From Cylindrotheca closterium (lineage: Eukaryota; Bacillariophyta; Bacillariophyceae; Bacillariales; Bacillariaceae), in contig CAKOGP040002313.1 of the NCBI GenBank assembly GCA_933822405.4, forward strand, positions 710,916-774,915: a DNA stretch of 64,000 nucleotides. Reading direction: 5' to 3'. Shown piece by piece: positions 53,645 to 64,000 of the stretch. Below the pieces are notes generated by a model. It saw only the letters and a list, made by a program, of their open reading frames with translations. It was not told the DNA's origin and ran no database searches. The position numbers and the translations under genes were made by a program. Each line of letters opens with the position of its first letter. The first letter of the stretch is position 1.

Positions 53645-54454
53645 CTAGTAGCCGCCTCCTGCGCCGTTGAAACCTCCCCCACCGTACATGGACGGGCTTC
53701 CGAATGAACTTTGCATATTGTAGCCCCCATACAGACCTGAGCCTCCATAGCTACTACCGTAATTCATTCCTGAACCGTAGCCTCCAAATGCAGTCGAATG
53801 ATTGCCCCTTTGATCTATTTGCTTTCGTTTTGAGGTAAGCCTTCGAATGATTTTGTACACAACATAACTTCCTCCAACCATTAGCGCCCATCTAATTGTT
53901 TTTAGCCGCTGTCGTCGCTTCTTTTGCTGCTCTGTTTCTGTTTCATTTTGCAGAGCTTCCAGCGCTCGTAACTCGTGGAAGGTTGCGACAGCATGTTCAA
54001 TCATGGATGTCAACGATTCGAAGGACTGTTGTAAAACTTGCTGGTTCGTCCCCATCAGTTGAACCGCTTGGCTTAAAGAAAAGACAACTGTCTGAATCCC
54101 ATAGAGAAACTGATTCAAATTTGAGAACGGTCCCATCATCGGTGACATGCCACCATAATACGGAGACATTCCATATGACATCATTCCAGCACCACCATAT
54201 AGGCCCATCATATTGTTCGGTGTTTGCAGGGACGAGGAAAGCGGTAGCGTTCCCTCATCTTCTTGCTGCTGCTGCTGCTGCTGTTGCTGTTGTTGTTTTT
54301 GCTTCTTTTTTGTTCCACTCTTGTTCCGTCCTGTCGTTTTGGTTGCCAGCGTGGTTTTCTTCCGGCTTGCAGGCCTACTACGATTGCTCTTGATGGGTGT
54401 TATTGATGATTCCAACTGATCGGAAGTCGGAGCGACAGGTACACTCGGGGGCAT
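53645..54454 (-). CDS. PEX13: PEX13-like peroxisomal membrane protein without SH3 domain
   Basis: A docking factor for peroxisomal matrix import. A 269-residue frame from ATG 54454. A basic disordered start with eleven consecutive Gln (54266-54298) leads to a Gly/Tyr/Met-rich repeat stretch (MMGLYGGAGMMSYGM; SPYYGGMSPMMGPF). The PEX13-family core follows (FLYGIQTVVFSLSQAVQLMGTNQQVLQQSFESL), then a helical region and one membrane segment (IRWALMVGGSYVVYKII), ending in Gly/Tyr repeats (YGGSGLYGGYN). No SH3 domain is present, unlike fungal and animal PEX13; the YG-rich tail may substitute by forming a condensate, as proposed for PEX13 YG domains. Confidence 0.78.
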   Translation of the reverse strand: MPPSVPVAPTSDQLESSITPIKSNRSRPASRKKTTLATKTTGRNKSGTKKKQKQQQQQQQQQQQEDEGTLPLSSSLQTPNNMMGLYGGAGMMSYGMSPYYGGMSPMMGPFSNLNQFLYGIQTVVFSLSQAVQLMGTNQQVLQQSFESLTSMIEHAVATFHELRALEALQNETETEQQKKRRQRLKTIRWALMVGGSYVVYKIIRRLTSKRKQIDQRGNHSTAFGGYGSGMNYGSSYGGSGLYGGYNMQSSFGSPSMYGGGGFNGAGGGY

Positions 54455-55491
54455 TGTTGACTGCTGCTTTTCTGTATGAAGCTTGCTGTTATTATTGTTC
54501 CAGCACACAATTTTGGGACTCACGCGCAATGCGCACAACTATTGACTCACGATTGCCATGACAGATTTCATCACATAAAAAACGCTTCGATTTTATCCGA
54601 TATGCTGCGGATTATATATACCGCAGCATTGAACACTAATATTGTACTCATCAAAACAGCTTGGATTCAGGCTTACTTTCTATATATTATATAGACCTGA
54701 ATAGTCACGTGCGGTATTTGATAAAGTTCAATTTAAAATTGTTCTCGTCATTTGGTCATTTGTTGTGATCCCTCATTGTTTTTCCGATCTGCCAATGAGC
54801 GTCATTATGGCATGATGCACACTATGAGAATGAATAGATGATGCGTTATTCTAATCCGATGGATGTAGTGGTGGTGATGATCTAGGAGTCTCCGGAGACT
54901 GCACTTTGCAAGACCACGGGAAATACCATGGATGGTGTCCCTTCCGATGAGATCCAATCATCCAGCCCACCGAAACGATGGATCGGGTCGCCCTCTGCGA
55001 ACACTTCTCGAAACAGAACCTTTGGATTCAACAAGGATAGCAGAGAACTCTCTTCCGCTTCATCCGTGTTATTGGGTTACGACGGTGACATCAAGACATT
55101 TAGTTACGACTGTGAATTCAAAACACAAATTTATCAAGTCAAATTTACTTGACGAATAGATGAAGGAAACTGAATAAGCTCTAGTCTAGACCATTGATTA
55201 TTATTATCTTTCCCCTCTCCTTTTTCTTACTGCTATCATTGAATTAGCGACTGCGAATATCCTCATGCATGTTTTTCATATACAGGGTAACTGCAGCACG
55301 TTTCCCTCTAAAAATCGCTGGACTTGCGTTTTCACGATGTTTGACTTGTCACAAGCTGGAGAAGACACGCCAAGCATTTTCTGATTGGCAGGCTTTCCGA
55401 TCTTGTTTGAAATAGGCAAGGCTGGCTCCATATTTGGTGAGATTTGGTGGGAACTTTATTAGTGTTCAATGCTGCGGTATGTAATATCCGG
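54455..55491. other. Gene-poor region
   Basis: One 74-codon frame from ATG 54928 (MDGVPSDEIQ...) has no recognisable motif and an ordinary chance length. AT-rich sequence with no RNA gene seen. Confidence 0.3.
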
Positions 55492-55969
55492 AGGGGTTGT
55501 CAATGAACCCAACCCAACTATTTTTGGTTTATTTTTATTGACCAATAGAAGGGCAGTATTTTTCCCGATATTTGACCACCCCCTTTGAAGCCACGAACCA
55601 ACTATTTTTGGGGAAAAGCCGGTAGTTTAGGGAGACGTACGATATCTCGTAGATATATTTGCCTACTTATTTTTCGTCGAAAAATAGCATGACCCAACTA
55701 TTCTTTGTTTAAGTTTGGGCTACGTTTACTCAAAATTGAACTGTTCCACACGATAAATCTAAAACATTGGACAAGAATTGTAAATCTTTTATCCCGCGAA
55801 TCAATTATCTCCGGGTCATTGAAGACCCAACTATAATATAGTTGGGTCTCTTTTCGGCACAACTATTTTTTTTTTTCTGACCCAAACCAACTATTTTTTT
55901 TTTGGCTCGACCAATCACAGCTGCCCAAAAAAAAGAAAAAGAGTTGGGTTGGGTTCATTGACAACCCCT
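55492..55969. mobile_element. MITE-like element with perfect 28-bp terminal inverted repeats
   Basis: Perfect inverted repeats lie at 55492-55519 and 55942-55969 (28/28; they read AGGGGTTGTCAATGAACC... inwards). The 478-bp interior has no coding capacity but repeats a GACCCAACTA/CCAACTATTTTT unit at least five times in both orientations. It also has a central hairpin, 55823-55849, with perfect 13-bp arms around one A. Flanks share a diverged ATATC.GG on both sides, possibly a decayed target-site duplication. A deletion derivative of a DNA transposon is the simplest reading. Confidence 0.75.
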
Positions 55970-56763
55970 ATTATATCGGATATAAAAAAATTACGCACTA
56001 CTATTTACACCATACTACTACAATAATAAGCATTAAAATGATCATTACAAAGGGACAAACCTAAATATGAATACTTCCTAGCAGGTACGGTAAGCTTAGT
56101 AGTCGCTGTGGCTCCATTTTGCTTCTCCAGAGCCTTCTGATGAGCGAAATCGACTACATGGAGTTGCTCATTTCCTTTTGTGATAACAACAATGTGCTTT
56201 TGCTGTTTTCTGCTGAATCTAGGCGCAGGAAGCCATGGCTTAGATGTGGCAATCATTCTAAACGTCTTCATTGGTGCTCCTCTTGGTATATTGTCACATA
56301 ATGCGTTGGCCATGTAACTCTGCCACGCCGCAATTGCCAGCAGCATGCTTTGCAGGATTGACAGCCATGGGTATGCAGTTACACATTGCAATCAGCCTAA
56401 GAATCACTTTCGAATGACTATCCTTCACCCTTGAAGGTGCTGGCCTTTGTCTTGTATGACTATTTATATGATTTTGGTCCATCAGACCACCAAATTGAGC
56501 CGTATGGTCCTCTCCCATGCCTATTGCATCTTCTGATAGGGCCGAGAAGTGCCATTGTGATAGTACATATCAATGGCAAATGGTAAGTTGGAAGAATATG
56601 CCGTCTTCATGACCTGACAAGACAGTTTTGTGTTGGTGTCAGTTTTGGGGCGAATTGAGAATGGGTCTGTCCGACTTCGGAGGTTCATCCGCTGAGATAT
56701 CATATCGTCTAAAGCGTTAAGGGATATAAAATAAACAAGAAGCACTTGAGACCCCCACTGACG
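55970..56763. pseudogene. Degenerate minus-strand frames, possibly transposon-derived
   Basis: Three broken minus-strand frames (56391-56005, 56518-56294, 56745-56521) are adjacent and in part successive, as in a decayed gene beside the MITE. I recognise no family. This is a low-confidence call. Confidence 0.2.
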
Positions 56764-57222
56764 ATGGCCGACTCCAGTTCTGATGATTCAGATGAATGGG
56801 GAACAGAAGAAATTGTGATTCCTTCGAAATCGGGTGCTGCTCAAAATCAAAGTGAAGAAGGTGAGAATGACGATGGGGATTGGGATTGGGATGTAGTAAT
56901 TGAAAAGAAAGGACCCAAGCTGTCCACCGTACAAACAGCACCGAAGAAGCCAGGGGAACCAATGATAATAGTAGATATTACACAACTGGATGAAAATGTT
57001 CACAGCAAATTTGATCGTAATTCTGTCAACAACACAGATGCCGCCTCAGCCTGGCGCAAGAAGATTGAGAATCAGTACCAGACGTACTCGAAGGATGCAA
57101 AACTCCTAGGGAATGGTACTGTAATTCCTTGTGGATCATCTGTGTGGAGAGATGCACTTGTTCGACTTCGTGATGAAAGAAAGGGTCATTACTTTTGTCC
57201 CGTATTTTCACCCAAAAAGTAG
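56764..57222 (+). CDS. Hypothetical acidic protein
   Basis: A 152-residue frame from ATG 56764. The first third is very acidic (SSSDDSDEWGTEEIVIP; GENDDGDWDWDVV), followed by a more regular charged part (SAWRKKIENQYQTYSKDAKLL) and a C-terminal VWRDALVRLRDERKGHYFCP. The acidic stretch with single Trp residues recalls adaptor-binding motifs. No domain recognised and no intron needed. Confidence 0.5.
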   Translation: MADSSSDDSDEWGTEEIVIPSKSGAAQNQSEEGENDDGDWDWDVVIEKKGPKLSTVQTAPKKPGEPMIIVDITQLDENVHSKFDRNSVNNTDAASAWRKKIENQYQTYSKDAKLLGNGTVIPCGSSVWRDALVRLRDERKGHYFCPVFSPKK

Positions 57223-58297
57223 AATATCTACTGTAGCTACTGTACCATGAAGGAGTTTCTAGGAATTGATCTGGGATGGCAACGTTGATTCGATGTATGT
57301 TTTTTGCGAAAGCTCTAGGTCAAATGTTATAATACAGTGTTCTGAAGCCGCATTCCTGACTCGCATGGACAGCTTTGAAGGCCCATACATCATGGTATTG
57401 GAGGCGGTTTGGAGGCGCCACGTCTCGATCAATGCTTGAGAAGAGGCGAAAGAGTGTTCAGTTCCACTATGGAGTCAGGCGGGTCCAGGCGAGACTTGTT
57501 TGACAGAGATGAGCAAGGTGGCTATCCAAGAGAAGAAACGACTGTTTGAGGCCACTGTTTGGCCGAAGTGTACCAGGTGGCGAAAGAGTTTTTTTGCTTC
57601 CTTGCCACACTCGGCATCGCGAAGTTCCAACCAATCCAGTTGCGTCATACTAGACCGGTGGTCACATTGGCGGCCCTTTGCATGATGCACCCGCCTATAC
57701 ACTTCGGTTGTCCGTGTCGTTGTTCTTTCAGTGGATAGGATATCGAAGTGTGTCTACTGAGGACGTAGGGTCCACGCATCGAACGCATTGGGAGAGTACA
57801 TCAATCCATCCTTACAAGCCACAATTGCAGTTGGGCAGAAGTTGGAGCAAAACCCCACATGCTGGAAGTTGTCCCGAAGCCAAGAAACCGCCATTGCATT
57901 ACCCCAGCGAGGATGCCGATTAGTTCACTTCTTTACGCACTCTGACCGTGAGGCTGCCATTGTGTTAGGCACCGAATTTGCACCATCAGCTATGGGGCCT
58001 GTGCTGCCGCCAAGCCCACTTCAATTTCGAAGGATCCATCGCTCGCACCGCGCAGGGTGCGTTCTCTAGAGGGCGTCGAGAGGAACATCGATGTGGGTCC
58101 GGGAGGAATAGAGACGGTCAAGTGGAACCCAGCCGTGGCCTTGGCATTGAATGAACTGGCCATTAGAGGAGGAGACGAGGCACCTTCCTCGTTTGCTCAG
58201 CTACAGGCGTCAGATTCATGAATTTGGTTGGGATTCTACAATACTTCTGGTTTACACTTTTATTTCATATTCCAGTTTTGGGCTTATTCCTGCCTGC
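57223..58297. other. Non-coding or heavily decayed stretch
   Basis: Short overlapping frames on both strands have compositions unlike the neighbouring genes, and stop codons every 60-90 codons. It may be a decayed retroelement body. No motif is clear enough to name. Confidence 0.3.
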
Positions 58298-59109
58298 TTA
58301 CAACAGAACTCGACCATTAATATTTTGGAATTCCCTTTTCATGCCGCGTTTTTTAACCTCCTCAAACTGTTTCCACTTGAGAAGTGGCATCAATTCTCTG
58401 TCGAGCTCCACTGCCTTTTGAGCTATTTCATATGCCTTCTTTTTATTCCCTTGCTTGAATTCAAATAGACTAAATGCACCAAGGACTGGGGTGGTAATAT
58501 GGTGTTGTCAATACAAAAGCAAAACTTCGAATTAGCGGCTGTTGGCAAAAAATTCTTTGTAAATAAATGATGCTTGCCCTACATACCTTTTGCTGAGCAA
58601 GCACACTCGTCAATGTGTCCTTCGTTTCCCACAATAGCCTCACGGAAAAAATTCAAAAAGACAGAACGAGCTTTTTTAATGTCTCCCATACGTTGGCAGT
58701 GCAGGGCAAGCAACAGTGTTGTCACAGCCAGTTTCGAATGGTCGCAGTGGCCATCTTCATCTTCATTCATGATTTCGCTGATTATTCGACGGTAGATCGC
58801 CTCCGCTTGATTGTGCTCACCGTCCCGAATCTTTGTCAGAGCGAAATAGTGCTTAATCGCGGTCGTTTTATCCAGACTGAACTCTTGGCCTGTAGACTGC
58901 CTTCTCCTTTCTCTACTTAAAATAGTATAGTACTGCATAGCACGAAATGCGTAGGTCCGCGCGATCATTGATCGGTCGATCAATTCTTGTCTCAGTTGGT
59001 TCACCTTCTCTGGTTTCGGTGGACCGGAAGATGTAAAAGCATTGGTTCCTAGGAGGGAAACAAGAAGAAGGAGCGCCATCATACGCACTCTTAGTTTCCA
59101 GCACTGCAT
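58298..59109 (-). CDS. Plastid-targeted TPR-like helical protein
   Basis: Exons 59109-58587 and 58485-58298 (101-bp intron) give 236 residues. The frame opens at GTG; ATG 59109 starts a signal peptide (LRVRMMALLLLVSLLGTNAF-TSS) with aromatic residue at the cleavage site, so plastid import is likely. The mature part is all-helical, with TPR-like pairs: KHYFALTKIRDGEHNQAEAIYRRII; LAVTTLLLALHCQRMGDIKKARSVFLNFF; and, in exon 2, GAFSLFEFKQGNKKKAYEIAQKAVELD. The exon 2 unit fits the TPR pattern, which supports the splice. Partners unknown. Confidence 0.68.
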
Positions 59110-59754
59110 TTTGATACGGGAACCGAGCACTCACTGTATGTTGTGGTTTTGTGAATTCATCGGCAGCATGATACTTCAATGAAGAAGAACTTAAGATTTG
59201 ATTCGCATGGCAAGCAGGTGTTCGATCTGTGCAAGACACGCTTGAGCGCGTGTCTCGCGACTCATAAACGTGTGCCAAAAGACAGAACCTGCGGTGATTG
59301 GGCGGAAACTGAATAGAAATAATAGTTTTAAAAGACATTTCCTTAAACACGGACCATCCGCGTCTGCCGATGAAGTTCAAAAATCATCAGAATTTCCGTT
59401 TCGAACCAGAATTTCTTTGATCTTTTCACCGGTCCCGAATTTCTCACCGTCCATAATTGCATTGCCCTTTCGCAAGCAGTTGGAATGGTGTATCTGAGTA
59501 GTTGAAAACGGACAGCACCGCACGGGCCATGCGTCGGCGTCCCGTCGAATGTCCCCAGTATGGTGAGCTTCATTTGCAGGAAAGTTCTCAATCGAATCAA
59601 TCATCTTCAAACAGTACATGGAATTCTGTCCGGTCGATGTGTATCAGGGTTCCATACCCAGTAACGGTGGCGGGATGCACAGGTTGATTTGCAATGTCCC
59701 TGATATGTGTCTGCATTTCCTTTTCAGGCACCACATGATTCAGTTTGCATTCTA
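59110..59754. other. Intergenic, no supported gene
   Basis: Small frames on both strands (for example 59343-59600 minus) show no conserved motif. Confidence 0.3.
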
Positions 59755-59864
59755 CAATAATAATAACTGAAACATTAATCGATTAAATGCTATCTAGCGC
59801 ATACAATTGCCGGTGGGATAATCGGCTGTAAAGGTCAAGTACCGTGAAGCAACAAGTCAACAAC
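59755..59864. repeat. Left copy of a ~110-bp direct repeat
   Basis: About 90% identical to 60155-60264, exactly 400 bp apart. Both copies run from an AAT microsatellite through CTGAAACATTAATCG and AAAGGTCAAGTACCGTGAAG to a CAACAA-type end. They bound the gag fragment. Confidence 0.8.
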
Positions 59865-60170
59865 GCCGATTTCACGACTACTCTTGAAGATCCAATCGAA
59901 CTCTTGAAACGTATTGAACGATTCATGAAGAAGAGTGCTGATGCTGAGTATGACTTCTTGGATTTCTGGGAAGCCAATCAAAAGTTCTTTGCTTTGAAGC
60001 AGGGAACAACCGACAATTTGATGCATTTCAAGGAACGATTCTTGAGACAGGCTGAAGTCCTGCAAGACCTATATGGCGTTGCCTGGTTCCAAAATTTTGC
60101 AGTCAAGACAAAAGCGTATGCTGCTATTGCTAGCACCAATACTGCTAAAGACAATAATAATAATAACTGA
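59844..60170 (+). pseudogene. Copia-type retrotransposon gag fragment
   Basis: A short frame (GTG start, TAA just upstream) reading ELLKRIERFMKKS, FLDFWEANQKFFALKQGTT and LMHFKERFLRQAEVLQDLYG, the pattern of UBN2-type gag domains in plant and diatom Copia elements. It lacks the rest of gag, the zinc knuckle and pol. It is flanked by 110-bp direct repeats, so it may be a non-autonomous or TRIM-like remnant, or one unit of a tandem duplication. Confidence 0.55.
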
Positions 60171-60264
60171 AACATTAATCGATTAAATGCTATCTAGCGC
60201 ATACGATTGCCAGTGGAATAAGCGGCTGTAAAGGTCAAGTACCGTGAAGCGACGAGTCAACAAC
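60155..60264. repeat. Right copy of a ~110-bp direct repeat
   Basis: Partner of 59755-59864. It diverges by scattered substitutions (for example caattgccggtgg to cgattgccagtgg), which indicates age. Confidence 0.8.
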
Positions 60265-60384
60265 TAGTTTGAATCATTGGAGACATCTAGTGGACAGAAG
60301 TTGCTCTAGTCAGGATTGAGGGGATCCCAACTCTACCCGCGACAAGGCGGGGTGATTTCGGGGCGTTGATTCCTCGAAACGGGA

Positions 60385-61464
60385 TTAGGGGGCCTGGGCC
60401 AGGTGGAAGAAGCGGTGAAGGATACGGCGTTGAGGCGCCAGAGCTCGGCGGTAGGCCGTGCGTTCCATTCTAACCAACTTCAGCCACTCTTCCCTATCGA
60501 CCAACGGCTTGTTCAACACCGTTCGGCGTTTCACGGCGAGCATGAGTTGAACTACCTTGGGGAGGTTGGTTGGGCCCATATCAAACTGAGAGTGTATACC
60601 ATCGTTCGCCAATCGGCTACGTTTGCGTAGCTGTACATTGTCCTCCGAATGTTGCACCAAGTTCCGGTGTTCCCACATATGAAATCCAAGCAAGATCAGC
60701 TGATGCAACAGGCGAGAGACCCACAGGGTCGGAGAGCGTTGGCTCCCTCGTGACTGAAGGTACTGTTCCTGCAGGGCCGCCCACTGAACAGACAGCCAGC
60801 CTTCCAATAAACCTTGGTAGCCGATGCAAAGACGAAGCGGAACCACCCGGCTGCAAGGTAGGGACGGGTCGCGAACCCCTTCAAGAAGATGAAGGATAGC
60901 GTGTTTGATGGCTGGGTCAGTGACTTGAGCGTCCAGCCATTGGTCCAAAATCGCCGTCCGGCGGTCCCATTCCGCACTCGCCGAGGGCGCCGTACATCGA
61001 GGAACATGAAGGTGGTCCTCGAACTCGCCGCAGCAGGGGCATGCAGCTGAGTCTGCGGAACCCCACCGGACTTTGAACTTCCCTACACCACACATCCCCA
61101 CGACATGCTTTGTGGTCCAACGTTGGACACCTGCCGGAAGGGAGCTCATGGCGCGGGCCAAACTGGTCCAATCGATCTCCAGCTCTGCCTCCGGTGTAAT
61201 TGTCTGCCGCTTGTGCCATCGCTTGCGTAGAGCAGGCAACGCGACCAGTTCCTGGATATGCTCTGGATTCAATCGCGACTGTTTGACGTCACCAATGTAG
61301 AGGGTAGCCAATTCGGTAAAGAAGCGAGCGTTGGGTGCAATCAGTTGGTGAGAAGCTTCAAGCTGGTGACAATAAGCAACTGCCCACGCGTCCACTTCCA
61401 CATTCCTTTTGGACCACCAAGAGAGGCACAAAAAGGATGTCGCCTTATCAAGGTGACCGTACAC
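60385..61464 (-). pseudogene. LINE-like element, C-terminal zinc-binding part
   Basis: A 359-codon frame that begins in the RNase H domain (HLDKATSFLC, the end of a HxHQDKA-type motif) and contains a zinc site, CPCCGEFEDHLHVPRC, typical after RNase H in some diatom non-LTR elements. It is offset by a frameshift from the upstream RNase H frame. It is GC-richer than the neighbouring genes. Confidence 0.7.
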
Positions 61465-62477
61465 GTGGCTTGGTTCCTGCTGGAGCGGGCAAGTGCCTCC
61501 CGGATAGAGGAGACCAGGTCAAACTGGGCTTGTTGCGGTGTGACTCGATTGTCACTAAAGGTGTTGAGCAACGCAGAAAATCCATCGCACGCAATCCTGA
61601 CGCGGGGTGGTGATCGAAGTCTTGGGGCCCACTGGTCCAGGAGCCAATCAACAACCATTGTACCGGCCAGTAGGCCAATCAATTCACTCCGGTACGCGCT
61701 CTGGTCGTCAGGTAGACCCAGAGTTTGACAGCAAACAATAATGCGTTCCTTGCCACCCTTACGTGGAAGCAGTTGAACCGCCGCTGTGCCCAGACCTAGC
61801 TTATAAGAACCGTCGCTGATCACACACAGCCGGTCTTCGAGTAGGGCTTCAGCAAGACGGCTTTTGTCGCCGTCAATCTCTATTTCTTCAGGGGTCCAAC
61901 CAACGTACTCGGTCACCTCGGCTGAGGCGGCCATCCAGGCGGCCAGTAATGACGGTTGGGAGTTGTGGTGCGGCAGCAGCGATTCTGTCCCAATGCCGGT
62001 GAGGGCTAGAGTACCGAGCGAAGGCGTGATATGGACGGTAGCCCGGCGCACGTCCTCTGGGAGTGGTTGGGTCCAAAAGGGGGCTGGCAAGGAGTAGGTG
62101 CCGTGGTCGGCGGACTCGTTATGTGGTCGTTTGCACCCAGACAATTGCGCAGAATGAGTAGCGTCCCATTGAAGGCTCCGTGTGGAGGAGCGATGGTGAC
62201 AGTAGTGTTGCCAACCGTGGCCCTGGCGGTGGAACAATCCTTGAGTAGAAGACCATAACCAGTTCCAGTTGTCAAGAGGATCAAACCATGGGCCCAGTGG
62301 ATGACACAGTAGGCGCTGTGGTCCATAAGAGACGAGGAGTGCTTGAGTAAGGTGCTCCTGCCACACCCTCCAATGATTCCGGTTGGGTCGGGCAGTTCGA
62401 GGCCATTGGCTGATATGAAGAACGATGAGTGTAGTCACGTTCCCCATGCCACATTGACTCCCGGATGCTGCGGCCAT
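61341..62477 (-). pseudogene. LINE-like element, RNase H part
   Basis: A frame carrying RNase H motifs: VISDGSYKLGLG (first Asp), AYRSELIGLLAG (Glu) and RIACDGFSALL (Asp). The frame breaks away near 61455, and its start overlaps the reverse transcriptase frame, with the true join near 62405. Two frameshifts show the polyprotein is interrupted. Confidence 0.7.
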
Positions 62478-63868
62478 CGGCGGTAACGATGTCGGAGACG
62501 GTGCAGACTTGGAGGAACATACGACACCAGTTGAGCCACTTCAGAGCGTCCTGGTCCACTTGCAACTCCATAAATACCTCAATAAGCAAGGCATCGCCGT
62601 CACACCGGAGAGAGAGGACCGGAGTATCGAGAGCTAGGTATATATCCAAGTCCTCCATCTCTTTCCAGACTCGTTTGAGCCATGTATCCGACGCCAAAAT
62701 TCCCGTGTTGCTATAGTCCTGCTGGAAGAGTCCGAAAGAGGTGCCGGTCTCAAGTTGGTGTTCTTGAACCACAGCCTCCATGTACGCCCCAGTTTTAGTT
62801 TGGTTGGACGAGTGGCGGAGCAGAACCTCGATATGTTTGGACACCTGAGTACCAAACGGATGAGGGATGCCCAGACCCTGGAATCTGAGAGGGGCAAACA
62901 CCATGTCACGAGGGAAGCTCCTGCAGATGCCGGCTTTCGGCAAGCAAACTTGGAGAACGGGACTCATAATCGACACCCATGTCGCAGCGTCCAGCGTAGT
63001 TAACACCATAGGATATTCCAAGGATTTCATCACCGTTGTCTTGATAAGAGGAATGACATCATATTTGTGTAGATGCCCCGATCGCACTTGCTCAGCCCAC
63101 TTTTTGGCGATACTCTTGAGGTGGGCGACGTGTGCCTGTTGATCTTCCAATGGGGCCAACATGACCCCCAAGGTTTTCTCTGCCTCATCCGGCTCCAGAC
63201 GGCGTAAGGCTTCCAATTCACCAGTCAGTCCAGATATTTGTAATTTATGATCCCGTAGGAGTTGGTGCTTCAGGCAGAACCGCCATTTGCCATTGCTTGA
63301 GTCCCAAACAAAGTCAATCAACCACCAGAAGGACTTTTCTGTTTTAATTGCACCTCCAGTAGCACTGATGCCTCCAGCCCACATGGAAGCCGCTTGTTGG
63401 ACGAAGTGGCATATATCCTTGCCGGATTGTTCTACGGACTTGCCTGCTTCAATCACGTCCGTATCACCAACGAAGCAAAAGCACTGAGCGGTGATCAGGT
63501 GAGAGTCAATTGCTGTGAGGCATTCAAAGCCAAAGCCCAGCGCGGTCATCACCTGGATGATGATGGAGCTCATTGACACCCATATAGGCGGGCCCGCTCC
63601 GTTGCCCTGGCCGCAACCCTGGAATGGTACTATGGAAGGGGGATGGAAGCTCTCTTCAGAGTCCCCAAAGCCCGTCCGCACTCGGTGCGTGGAGGTTGCA
63701 AGAGTGTCGAACATCATATGCAACGCATTCCAAGTAATCGCCAGACGCATCATAGCTATCACCGCAACCCAATGGACTACCCGATCAAAACAAGACTTTG
63801 CATCATTTGAAATCCATCCCGCTGAGCGTCGCTGGAGAATCAGCGGGTCCCATATATAACTGATGCAT
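62281..63868 (-). pseudogene. LINE-like reverse transcriptase, catalytic Asp lost
   Basis: An open frame with non-LTR reverse transcriptase motifs: NDAKSCFDRVVH (motif A, with its Asp), PFQGCGQGNGAGPPIW (motif B), then CFVGDTDV at the motif C position, where FxDD is expected. The first catalytic Asp is therefore Gly. Upstream, an in-frame TAA near 63868 ends the frame, so endonuclease and N-terminal parts are missing or lie outside the window. The copy is defective. Confidence 0.8.
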
Positions 63869-64000
63869 TAATTGTATTAAAACTATCTCAAGTTTCTAGA
63901 TTGCCGTTAACGGCTGTCATGGCCATTTACCATACGGAGGTGAGTCCAGTACTGTTGAACCAGTGTGAGGCATCCAATCCCAGGGAAGTTGCTCTCATCG

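Larger units (their letters stand above)
60300..63870 (-). mobile_element. Decayed non-LTR (LINE-like) retrotransposon, 5'-truncated
   Basis: The order reverse transcriptase, RNase H, zinc domain on the minus strand, with two frameshifts and an active-site substitution, defines one old element. The 3' end lies near 60300-60384 (GC-rich, no clear poly-A). No terminal repeats were found, which agrees with a LINE. Confidence 0.7.

Noticed and set aside
57475..58069. Short frames on both strands as coding exons
   Set aside because: No conserved motif, frequent stops in the chosen frames, and no splice sites that join them into a recognisable protein.
59844..60170. The gag-like frame as a host gene
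   Set aside because: It has no ATG, a stop just upstream and a retroelement pattern, and it lies between direct repeats.

Overview
The window is nuclear DNA from a photosynthetic heterokont, most likely a pennate diatom. The evidence is several N-termini with a signal peptide followed by an ASAF-type plastid cleavage motif (SufD, APS reductase, a 91-residue thylakoid protein, a TPR-like protein), compact genes on both strands with few and mostly short (60-210 bp) GT-AG introns, the iron-sulfur-free type of APS reductase, and Copia- and LINE-like fragments. I did not identify the species. Coding models were assembled by eye from the sequence; where the longest open frame opens at a non-ATG codon, the first plausible ATG was used.

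Layout. 1-2015: a protein with acidic GW motifs, truncated by the window edge. 2611-3756: a hypothetical acidic protein. 3955-9226: pyruvate kinase, plastid SufD and a twin CX9C protein, with four perfect TGACGTCA boxes in the promoters of the first two. 9564-11108: succinyl-CoA:3-ketoacid CoA-transferase. 11157-18102: a giant two-exon gene encoding an ether-lipid megaenzyme of about 2289 residues (ACBP, PLP aminotransferase-like, membrane segments, fatty acyl-CoA reductase, DHAP acyltransferase, alkyl-DHAP synthase). 18239-24401: LCMT-GNAT fusion, APS reductase, Bud32 kinase, uridine kinase, NTAQ1. 24656-34000: ATG11/FIP200-like autophagy scaffold, a TLC-like membrane protein, WDR18/IPI3, gamma-tubulin, SGNH hydrolase. 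33768-38556: CCA-adding enzyme, a permuted tRNA-Ile(UAU) gene, and LSM2 whose first exon is only the start codon. 38845-54454: zinc-knuckle protein, surface protein, DYRK-like kinase, a plastid-targeted protein with micro-exons, eIF3d, methyltransferase, thylakoid protein, ubiquitin protease, PEX13-like protein. 54455-64000: gene-poor, with a MITE-like element, a Copia gag fragment between direct repeats, and a decayed LINE-like element.

Two observations stand out. First, the three committed enzymes of ether glycerolipid synthesis (fatty alcohol supply, DHAP acylation, acyl-to-alkyl exchange) lie in one polypeptide, together with an acyl-CoA-binding domain and an unexplained PLP domain. A FAR-GNPAT fusion is known from Dictyostelium; I know of no described version that also carries AGPS, ACBP and a DegT-type domain. 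Second, a tRNA gene at 36813-36921 (minus strand) has its 3' half upstream of its 5' half. It rebuilds to exactly 73 nt with all stems and anticodon UAU, has a leader/trailer helix that suits a splicing-endonuclease substrate, and ends in a Pol III terminator.
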